Assembly (NCBI RefSeq): GCF_000003605.2
Contig: NW_003106595.1
Coordinates: 82,479-141,613, forward strand
Source of the DNA: Saccoglossus kowalevskii
Taxonomy: Eukaryota; Hemichordata; Enteropneusta; Harrimaniidae
DNA length: 59,135 nt
Direction: 5' to 3'
Shown here: piece after piece, positions 26,601 to 38,600 of the stretch
Position numbering within the stretch: the stretch's first letter is position 1
Layout of the letters: the number at the start of each line of letters is the position of its first letter
Position numbers and translations under genes: made by a program
Notes under the pieces: generated by a model
Told to the model about the DNA's origin: nothing
What the model saw: the letters and a program-made list of their open reading frames with translations, nothing else
Databases searched by the model: none

Positions 26601-29600
26601 TCGACACTGTACGGGCATAACAATGGCCATTATTATGTATTGTCTAATAAGCAAATTCAATTTGTTGGGTAGGGAAGTGCTCATAAAAAGATGTAAACCT
26701 TTGTCCAAACCATAAAATTTCAAGGATAAAATTTAACTGGGGGTGGAAATGCCGGAAACATACTGAAGTCTACTTGTCTTAACCGCTGCGCTCAGCTAAG
26801 GGTTAGTGCCTGTATGCTCCACTAAGACACAATGACAAGATATAAATCAATATAACCCTCAATATCAGGTTTGACAATACAATAAAAGAAGATAAATAAA
26901 TCATGAAGGCTCAGTGTTCCCATAAATATTTAACACAAAATAATCTTCAATGAATGTTTTGCTTTATTTGTCTATGAAATCTGATACTGATACGATAGGC
27001 AATAAGCACAGCTACCAGTACATGGAATTGGCGCTGAGTTTTATCATCTATAAATAAATCAAGACACTACATTTTCCTGTGAAATTCCAAGTCTTTGATT
27101 GATCAGTTGAATATGAGAAAAAAATCAGAAAAGATCAGATTAGATTTTCATCTGAACAAAACAAAAAAACTTTAGCGACCCTACTTTTAATAAATTGCAA
27201 GTAGTTTGTATTTTTGTTTCAAATTTAATGAAAGGAAACTTTTTACAACTTTGGATTAAAATAGACAGTGTCAGAAAATAAAAAAAAAACTAACTTTAAA
27301 AAAAATACAATCTTTCAATTCAAACCAAAGTTGGGACATCAATATCAATAAAAGTACCGGGTAATTGTGTTCCGATGCAATTAAACCAAATAATGTGTGA
27401 TGGTTAAATGATCAAAAATTGACGAATGAAATGATTTGGAACTATACTGTTTGATAGCATTGTAGCAATTAAGCAACATAGTTTTTTCTTACTTCCCAGT
27501 CATATCAGCATTACGGTATATTATATTTCTGTAATAATTTTATTTATGTTTATATAAAGTGGCAATAAATTGTAAATGCAAAAATCATGGTATTGCTCAG
27601 TACACACATGGTTAGACAGTACATCCCAGTTATATGTACATATACCAATCGGCTGTGTAACTAGGGATAAACACAGTGGCTGTGGGCTATCAGTTTAGTA
27701 CCCATAAAAAGGTTAGAGTGGAATGAACACAACACATTTACCCTCTGGGTATAACACTTTAAAATATCCAGCTGTTAAGATATACTGGTCTCTGAAATGA
27801 CCTTTGTTGACCTTAAAACAGTATGGTTTGATGCTTGGAAGAGAGGTAAATAATGTGGTCTGGGTTTTAGAGTAAAAATCTGATGTCTTTGAGTTCGAGC
27901 ACGTCTTGTGTTTCACTATTTTATAATTAGAGACCCAATTATCAAACGCCATACCGAGGCCAGCCAGGGCATAGATATCAACATGGGGGACAAATACCAT
28001 ATTTCTATCATCAAAACAAGAGAGTTATTGGGAAAGTCAGAATTACTACAAACAATCAGATCAACAGTCAAACAACTGGGACCGTCGTCAGAACCAAATG
28101 TAGTTCCATCACTTGCGAAATCTGCACAAATGGTCGTTAAAGTCATGAATTGTACAATGATGATGATCATGACATTTTATTGACACTTTGAAAACACTAA
28201 TTAAAAATGGGCTGGAAGTAAATAAACTCACTCAGAAAATATTACACATGTGTTATTCATTGTAGATTATGACAACATTCCACGAAATTGAGAAGCCTGA
28301 ACCAAACCACCATACGTGATATATCACTGCACAGTAAAATTGTATGTATACATATACTTTAGGATGAACACAAATAAACCACATTTGCCAAAACACTAAG
28401 TATTATTTCATAGAAATATTGTCTTGAGCTACACGAATAAATCACATGCATACTCCAGCAAGTGTCTCTCTCACTATTGGTAACGATTGAATTTTTAGTG
28501 GACCATAAAAAACAGTTGAGGCAACACCACCAGCAAAAGCTTTCTCCAGAATTCAGCCTGTTCGCCTCGGGGGGGGGGGGACTAGTAAATGTAAATGATG
28601 CATGTCTTACCTTGTGCGAGTTTTGTTGGTGAATTGACGTCATTTCCATTTACAGCGCATAGTGAATTGGCACGTGGAAATAATGTAACAACACCGTTAT
28701 CATTAACAATAATGCAGTGCTCATCATCTAGGGCAGGACCTCTCAAAACTGAAATAAATCAAAAATATAGTCATTAAAAAACAGGATTTAATCAGGTGTA
28801 CCTTGACAATGCATAGTGATACAGGAGACAGAATATATATATTTTTAAATATTTGTTGTGCCAGGTAACACTTCCAGATATTGTATGTCACAGTTGCCTC
28901 TCATAACTTTTTATTTTATGTGTATTAAAATTACAAGATTTAAAATCAGAAATTATATTCCATGTTTTTTATCTTTCTATCTATTGATATTATTGCAATT
29001 CTGGCATCAACCAAACCTGGTTGAACACATGCACTCAAACCTTAAACTTTTCACCACCAGACTTCTCACCCACATTTTTCTGTACTTTTTTTCTTATATT
29101 TTCCATTATTTCTTGAAATGAACTGTAATATTGGAGCCAACAGACAAAATTTGAGTTCATTTTCAGTTTTTACTCAAAAAATTTGACTATTTTGTGTCCC
29201 AATCTTCTGAAGGAAACTGCAGACTTTTTTTCTATTTTGTCTATCAGTGAGTGAAATGTATTATTTATTTGGTGCAGCTCCTAATTTACATAATGAGCCC
29301 CTGTTACAAAAGGCAAGCAATAAATAAATAAATAAACTATTTTTTGAATTGTTGATGGAAAGAGGGAACTGATCAAGTTCAACAATCAAGCAGGTTAGGA
29401 AAAACAGAATTTTACACCAAAACCACAAGAGTTCAATGACCTTTGGGCAATACACCAACAAAAATATTTTCAAAATTGTAACCCTTGCAAAAAGTCATGT
29501 GTGGGCCGAGTATTGCTGGGTAACACAGCTGTGACTATGGCAACAACTGTATATAGTTATCACAATCTTAAACTTTGACCTACTTTTACCAAACTAAAAC

Positions 29601-32600
29601 ATGTGTATATGCTTGACACTAACTGACATTCATTGTTAAGCCAATGGGCCAAACATATTTCATTTTAGTTTTATGCAAATGAAGACATCACAAATTGGTC
29701 ACCTTGCTCTTCTTTTTTAATGTATGATTATATTCTTACTCAAATAATGGTTGCTATGACAACAATCATTGTATTTTGACACATGCTTATTTGATCTCAG
29801 TCAGTTATTGAATACATACATGAATACATGAATACATAGCAAAAACTGATAATTGTTTTACATACCTATATCCTGTGTCGTCCTTGCGTCTTCTCTACCT
29901 ATCCTGGTTTCGCCTTCCTGTAAAAAGCAAAGAAATTACTTTTTTAGCTTCCAGCCTATCCACCAGCACAGTTAAAATTCAATGTGTCATTGCCAACATG
30001 TACCGGTACCTAACTTACAAATCAATTATGCCCGTTTTGTTAAGTCAAAAAAATCTTCTTTGGGATTCACAACAAATTATGAAATACCACAGCAAATTTT
30101 TAAAACTTGATATTTTACATTTTAACTGTTTCACATGCTAAACAATGTTCCATCATTACGTCATTTTTACTTTTTTCATAATTTCATAAATAAGATAAAC
30201 TCTACACCAGTAGAGAATATAAATGTTGTTGAGAACAAACTAAAAGAAATGGTGGTACCTTGAGATGATATATAATAATTCCTGTACTTAATAAATCATC
30301 GTCCATTCCAATGAGGTGGGGTAGCTGTGATTCAACGATGACACCGATGTTGTTTCTTCGAAATCCAACATTGCACTCCTGCGCAAGTGAAAACAATCAA
30401 ATTTAATCAGTCATCAAATAGAATTAAATTAACAAGAAACCTCCCTTCCTTTCCCATATTTCACTACTGATTCTAGCATGATTTCGAGATATCAAGGATC
30501 TGATGGAAAAGTTGGGGCTCGGGACTACAATGAAGAAACATAAAAATTATAGTAGGTGGCGTGTATTGTTTTATTAATGACACAAAAGATTATGATAATA
30601 AAGTACAGTCTTAGAAATATGAGCTACGTTCTCACACGTCTAAAAAACGCCGATGTTAACACTGTTTTTTGTGTGTGCAAATATTAGATAATCTGAATTG
30701 TCTGCTCGCATTCTCACTTAGTGAAAACGCTGGTATTTTGCACTCTCAACCAATCATATCACGGAAAGGTCAATAAACAAATGGAAAGGTCAGTCGACAA
30801 AATGGCCTCCCCTCTGCTAAATGCATTTGCTTTGTTCCTGTTTTTCCGTGTGTTTTTACGCACGAGAAGAAGACAACGACGAACGATTTATCGAGATTTC
30901 GAAGAACAAGAAATCCCCAACTTGTTGGGTCAAACAAGACCGAGAAATGATCGGTACATGTTGATACAATTCGTATGTATGAATAACACAACAATAGACC
31001 CAGCATCCCTAGACGTTCCGTCCATCATTCTTTGAATATTCGATTCTCTCCATACAGATGAAGGGAGTTTGGCTCACACGGTACATTGCATTGTGCAAGA
31101 GCCGGTCTGACAACCGCATTTAAGATCTGGTTCACCCCTTTTACGACGGTGTCAAAAACGCTGACGCCACAACGGCGTATTCTGTTCACACACACATTTT
31201 AACAACGTTCTCAAATAAATGACGTTGTGACAACGGCTTATTTTGTCCAGTGAGAACACCACTATAAAGAAATTTACAGTACCTGTTGATAATATTTTCA
31301 AAATTTGAATTAGAAATATAGAACTTTCACTAAAAACTATATAAATAAATATTAATCAGTTGGTATCTCTCCCTTTTTTTTATTTTCTGATGCACATGTC
31401 AGCATCACCATTTCAACACTAAAATTCAGTTGAAAAGAAAGCAAAGTGAAAAATTATTTAGGAGTTTTATATTTACCTGCATAATGGCAGCGGTTTCTCT
31501 CCATTTGTCCACCCATGCTGAGGTCAGAAGCTCTACTTGCTCTTCATTTTTATGTAGCGTTTCAAAAATTGAGGCATCGCTGAGAAGCGACATCTGAGAC
31601 CCACGCTGCATGCAAGTATATATGTAAAGGATACAGGTCAACATTTTATATAGTGGTATATAGTCACCAGACAAGAGGAAATAAATAACTTACAAACAAC
31701 TGATTGTATGTGTGTATATCGAAACACAAAATCAAAATACAAATTGTTTCTGAATTTAAAATACATCCAGAGACTCAACTAAAACTAGATTAAAAGTTAG
31801 AACTCGCGGACAGTAGAGCAATTTTTTAATCTTACCATATTTGCCTGCTCTAGCATTGCTTTAAGCTTATCTATTTCAGCTCTTAGTTCCCTGATCAGTG
31901 TAACATTCCCATCCTGCAAAACAAGAAAACAAATATTGCAATGGAATGGCAAAGAGAGTCTAGGCATAGGAAAAATCATTGATTAGATATTTAATAATTT
32001 ATTTCAAGATCAATTTACAGGCTTTGAGATGATTCTATTGCTATGCAACAAGGAAACTAAGGAATAACACTATCAACAGGATGCTAATCTCTCACAACTA
32101 GGATTGATGAGAGCCTTGCAAGTGAGCAGTATGTACTATACTTTGCACTGCTGAATGAGTCACTAGCAGACTACAGGAGTCAAACCAAGAATCTCTCACA
32201 TAAAAGGCAGACACTGGGAATCCACATTTGCAAATTGACTGCAGAGTACATTAATTTAGTGACAATATTTTAAGCAAGAAATTACTGTGTATTTTATGTA
32301 ATATAACAATCATAAATTCTTTAGTGCCTGCGGATAACAAAATATAAAATAACCCACTAGTAAGGCAGCCAACTCAAGTAAAAAAAGTAACAATATGAAA
32401 CAATGTCAGCTGATAGGGATGGTTACAAAAATTGATTCTGTCTGATCTTACCTCATTTATAACTGGTTTATTAACAATATGTTTAGCTCTCTGGGCATAT
32501 CTTAAGGTGCTAAGTGTTTCACTGTAACATTGACTGGCTGGAGAAATGGCTGTAACAAACAAACAAATCAAAAGGTCATAAGTCACTTCAGAAGTACATA

Positions 32601-35600
32601 TAGACAAACATACACATATGACATTGAATTAACGTTTAGATTCCCTAATTAAATCTTAGCGTGAAACCACTTCACTTGTTAATGTTCGTCGAGGTACCTT
32701 TCACTTGTTAATGTTTGTCGAGGTACTTTTCATATAACTTAGCAACAAGTGACGTTTCGTGAAAATACCTCTCCCAATTGGCAGAAAATTATTAAATGTT
32801 CTGGCTTGAAATACTTGAACTACCATTGAGCTGAGGAATTTCTAAAATGAAGATGTTTTATTTAATTAACAAAAACAGAATGGATATAAAGAGCAGGCAA
32901 ATACCTCTGTAATGTATTTGCCATGAATGCGAGCAAGTCATGGTGTCAGTTATTAAAAAAAACATACCGTGGGTGAACAGTATCTGAGAGAAATTCAAAA
33001 CTATCATGAACTAACATGCATGTGAACTACGTAGTTACGATCAGGTGTTCAGTGGATAGGGAACCATTGTGTTGTCTCACACACCTGTGTTACACGAAAC
33101 ATTAGACCAAACACCCATCACTAAACTCTCAACAATGGAGTTCACGGGTATATAAAGAGAGCAATTTTTGTTTCCGTACCTTCATTTTCTGGGAAGTCGG
33201 AGGAGATGTCAGAAGATTCGTCAGAGGACGACATAGTTGTCTGCGCCATCGAGAGTGGTGGCTTTGTAAACTATCTACAAGCAGTTTGTGCTAATCTATT
33301 TGACCTTTGATCTGAGCCATGGCCTAAATTGTCAATATTTGTATACAACCATGTCAGTGGGAATTTACGATGACATAAAATTTCACTTTTATTCTGAATC
33401 AAAAAATGACATCAACAGATAGATAACGAGCCACATGCATAAAATATGGGGGAAATATAAATGATAGGTTTTGACGTATGCAAATATAAGCAAATAATGT
33501 AAACAATATTAAAGATCATTGGTGTGATAACAGCGTTATCAGTCCTTCAAATATCCTTGCACTAGCAACAGGTTCTTATACCTCCACCATATTGGATTGG
33601 ATTATTTCGACTCTCATTGGACTATTTCAACTCTCATTAATTACGTAAACTTTGCAAATAAATACCATAAAGTTTAAAGATGTTGGAATCCTGGGGCTGA
33701 TCTCTGGAATTCTGTGACTGATCCCTTTGATCCCAGCAGCTGTACACTTTATTATAACTATTTTATAGGTCTAACCCTCCTTCTACTCAATAAACATAAA
33801 TTGATAAATCACATAAATTTGACTAAATACTTGCAAGGAAAAAAAATGGCGACAAAAAAAAATATTAAAAGACAGTGTCAGGGGTTTTTGTCTGATTGAG
33901 TGAAATACCCTACCCTTTATTTTTACAATAGGGAGTATTGACCTATAAACCATCACACCCATATGGGTCTGCAACACTGAAAAGGGCGGGTCAAACAATA
34001 GCTTTGTACTTTTTCAAATACACTTTATCGTCAACAATATTGTATTATCCACTTTTTTTTTGAACAAGCAATTTACCTATATCCCATTTGCTCTATTAGA
34101 AGTGCATTCTTAATAGAAGGGCACAATAACCAAAAATTATATTTATAGTACAGTCAACTTTTAAAATGTGTTTACTATTATTTACATAAGCACATGCGCT
34201 ACTAATAAACTAAATACTGTAAGTAGTATTCTGTCATTACAGAAAATCAGAATAATTGATAATTGACATCAGGTTCAACAACCAGATATAAACTGATATC
34301 TATTTTACAATGTGGCATTACCCATTTTAAGGTTGTACTCTCAGATACTTTTATTTTTTTAGTATTTATAAGTGTTTTGGGACAATCATAGATTATACTT
34401 GACAAAATCAATGTTTGCAGGATGTGTCAGTAAGCGTTTGGCAAAACGTTTGGTGCCAACCAAATTTGTTTTTGAATGATAACATAGGGATCTCTGATAA
34501 TAACAAATTAGTCAGCAGTCAAAGTAAAAAATCTTATCAGCTAGGTGTCTGTATTTTCTCATTATTGAACTCTGTTGTTCATCGGCATTAATCTATTATT
34601 ATATATCATTCAGTCCCCAAAATAACCAACCAACAAATTACAACATTTTTTATTGCAAACATATTCACCAAATATGTCACTTACAAATCCGAATGAATCT
34701 ATTGAACTGGACTCAAAGAACACCAACAACTAATGATTTCATTACTTACTTGCTATCATAATAGTCTTAGCATTGCCACCAAGACTATCTTTAAGTAACC
34801 AAGTTAATACTGAGTTACGGTAAGGAATGTACGTATTTTTTCGTCTGCCTGTATTTCTCGGACTTGCGTCCTCGTCACTATTACCAAAGCTGGAAAAGCT
34901 CTCCACACTCACTGAGGCAGAAAGGGAAGTTTCAGCTACAGCAAAAAAAAAATATATATATATATATATAATAGAAACAAGTAATTATTGTATTTTTGTT
35001 CAATTAAATTGTCTAAAAAATGTGAAAAAGTAAAACGTCTGGGGTAAAGATATAGAAGAATCATGCAAATATCTATAATAATAAATATATTATAAATATA
35101 CAAATTATACACAACTGTATTGTGTAGTGTCCAATTTTTAGAAGAATTAATTTATTAATATTGATTAGCTGTTTTGCATAATGACCCTCATTTCTATATA
35201 GAGCATGCATTTGGATACATTCTCATTACGGAAGTTATGAGCCCCTGGAAATGACCCTAAACAAGTATGACAACCAAACACAGTAACATACATGTACATG
35301 AAAAAAAGAAAAATATTTTTGAAATTGAAATTCACATCCCCTTTCAGATCAATACATTTGTAATCACTATAAAAACAATAACACAAAGGAATTCAGTGTA
35401 TCACAAAATGACAAAACATGTGCATCTACAATAGTGACAGTGCAGCCAATATAAAAAAAAACAGCTAATAATATTAACACATTGTCTGCTGAGAGTCTCC
35501 ATGGGTAGCCTATATTAATGGTATATAACAACGTCAACAGGCAATGTGGCAATACAACATTATAAACATGCACTAAAACCGAAAGGAACTGCAGTGTCCA

Positions 35601-38600
35601 AATAAATATTATACGTTGGAAGCATGAAAAAATGAAATGTGAATAAAACAGACTACTAAATTGAGTTGGTAATGGCAGCATGCATTAAGAGTGGAAAAAG
35701 TGCATTAACAAGAGAAGGAATTACAGCTTAATGAAACGGCAATCTGGGATTTCTGAAATCCTAAAACTTTATTTGCTTTTGCTGATTGTACATTGAGCTG
35801 CTTGCTACCTACTACCCTTGGCAATTCAGTCAACTTATATAGACTGGCGTACTACATTGCGTATTTGTGGTGGCAGCGTAATCGTAGCGAGAATCAGACA
35901 CTCCTTACCTAACCAGTCACTCTCTCCTGCAATGTTGCATGATGGGAAGTATAAATAAACCCAAAGTGGGGGGAATATTAAAGGATGAAAGAGAGAGAAA
36001 GAGACAATGTTACTCTAATAGATCAGGGGGGACAAGATTATTGGATTATTGCACTGAGGATTAAATCACACATGGATTAGAAAGGAGAAATCATGACAGA
36101 TTAATGGTTAGATTACGATGCAGCATACGGTGAATGAACGTAACACAAAACAATTCACACGTAGTACTCTGAAGAAGCGATCCATTTTCATTTCAGCGAG
36201 CAGAACAGATTTCAATAAATTATCATTTTAATACTGAGGTCACAACTCATTAACGATTTGAAGTATGTTACTCCAGAAAAATAATAAAAGTGACCTTATT
36301 CATTTCATTTACGTATAGTATATTTGACCTGCAACAGAAGATATACGATGAAAATGAACACACGAAAGACATCAAAGACGGCACACCCTAAGCAACCCAC
36401 GCATGAACTCTTGTTGGTCAGTAGCCATGGGTACAGACATCTAGACAGTGCCTTCAACATGAATTATGTTCACTACATGCAGGAGATCAATATGAACTCT
36501 TTCATCAAAAGAGTTGTCCACACCCTGTTACAATGCTATACATTGTACGTCAAATTGATGCGTTTTAAATGAAAAATTACAGAAAGCAAAAATACAGAAA
36601 ATTTCAACATTTCAGGAAAAGAAAAAGCTATACTGTAAAATATTTTCGCTTGGAATTTACTTTAGCTATTTTCGCTGAGGGATAATTCAGTGAATAAAAT
36701 TCCAGCGCATATACCCTTTTACTTATATTTTACATTCAACTCATCAAAAACCAGTGAAAATAAATCCCAAACAAAACACCCGAAAAGTATTTTCAACGAC
36801 ACTTAATTCCAGCTAAAATAAAGTATTTTTTAGTAAACAATATGAAGTGGGAGACACTGGTCAAGGTAGAACGTTGAAATATTGACATGAACACCTTCTG
36901 ACTTACCGAGTGCAGAAATTACATTTCCTAACGTCACAAGAGATTTATTTATACTGGCGCCTTCCATAAGTCTTCCTTTGCTGTACCGCGGGTCGGCTTT
37001 TTCACTGTCAAACAAACATAATATATTTTAAAAATTTTCGTATAAATACCAGATGTTAAAAGAGCAGTGATCATCATGACTACATGCATGTGATGTGGGT
37101 CCCATATACTACCTATAGCAAAATTTGAACTTATTCAAATGCACACTAGTTATGGTGTAATTCAGCAACGAACCAACATTATTAACAAATCAATGACACA
37201 GAAGACATTTCATATCAGCATATAAATATGCTGACATTCACGTAAGATGATTGCAAGAGGTTAAAGTTCAACCAACCACAATTTCTCCCAGTTTTCTCTC
37301 CGGATAATACACATAATAAACACAGGTTGATAATAGAGGAACCTGCAGTTAAACCTAATCTCACATCCAGTTAACTTACTGAATTCAAATTACAATGGAA
37401 AACAAGAAACAGATTATCCGTTTAACCAACATAAAACATTGTATCCCATAATTCCCTGGTTCAATCCCGGAAATTGATAGTTCCTCTTTTAAGAAAGATG
37501 TGTTGGCAAGACGATGTGAATGAACAATGGTGAATTCACCTTTTAATATATTCAAACAAAAATATTTAAAATACTATGAGCCTGGTGCATAAATTTTTTT
37601 TTTTTTCAGCAGTCATATCCCTGGGAAAAACAATGCTCTTTTATGGGGATTATATAATTACAAATTAACGTACGTCATATTCAAAGGTCTGAAAGCGCCA
37701 CAATGAAAATTATTGTAAACTTACCTGCCAGCCAAGTCAACTAAATTAATTTTACTGACTATTTCACTGGGCAGATTGTCTTCTAGTTTTGCCTGAAACA
37801 ACAACAATAGAAGAAATTAAAGATGTTTCAATTATTACTCAATTTTATATTATAGATTTTCTGGTCTGGTTAAAGTGGGGGGGTAGTCACCTGCACATGC
37901 TCAGGTATTCAGTTGTAAGTGACAATAACAACACATGCTAAAAATGGGTAAATGCTTGTTTGTAAACAACAACACGCTATGGCCATATGCCACGTGCTTA
38001 AGTGATGACTCCCCTGGCTTGTACAGCTAAACAGATGCATCCAATATCGAAATCATCAAAACTGAACCTCTATTTAACAATTCTAAATATGATGTCTCAA
38101 ATACAATGTTCTGATCCTATCAAATGTTTATAAAAAAACAACCCTCAAAATACAAAAATCCTGAGCAATGGAATCATTAAAGACTTCACTGAGATTACTT
38201 CACTGAAATAAAACTGATAGGAATAATACAGGCACTAGAAATGGATCAGTTTACAAATCTGCAAATGAAGTATGCAGTACTGTGTAACATTTCAGTAAAT
38301 GGGCTGCTAATATTTCGTCATCTCAAAAGATGAATGACAGGCACAGCATGCACTCTCTCGTCTAAAAGGTTATGATATAATTATGCAATAACAGTTTTAA
38401 ATTATCACATCCAAAAATATCTTCCCCATCATAGTGATTTGAACATGTACTGTCCTCAATGGGTCATCAAAGGTCATCGCCAAGCCAACAAGCCTGAGAG
38501 GCAGATTCATTCGATGGGTAAACAATGAATTGGTAGATTTCTTTTATCAACTTATCCCCAAAGTACAGCTCGAACTGCATTTGTAATATAACAATAGCGC

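Larger units (their letters stand above)
18477..28610 (-). other. 10.1-kb intron inside the FHA domain
   Basis: The largest fully contained intron, splitting the FHA coding sequence. It holds the 61-bp minisatellite, the composite repeat with the assembly gap, a MITE, and a pair of frameshifted minus-strand ORFs (27713-28170). 18600-22070 and 25700-27700 are AT-rich with nothing else I can support. Confidence 0.85.
34936..36906 (-). other. Intron containing the candidate microexon
   Basis: 1,971-base intron. It has an (AT)n run at about 34951-34970 close to the acceptor side, the 18-nt candidate exon at 35909-35926, and an imperfect inverted-repeat stretch at 36632-36833. Confidence 0.8.

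Noticed and set aside
26581-26606. 26-nt segment with acceptor GTACAG and donor GTAAGT inside the FHA intron
   Set aside because: Its length is not a multiple of three, so inclusion would break the FHA frame; treated as a pseudo-exon.
32140-32230. Possible tRNA-derived SINE (GGTTTGACTCC on the minus strand)
   Set aside because: Only a B-box-like string is visible; no A box, tail or second copy in the window.
37450-37480. GGTTCAATCCCGG resembling a tRNA T-arm / B box
   Set aside because: The flanking bases do not form a T stem and no A box or cloverleaf precedes it.
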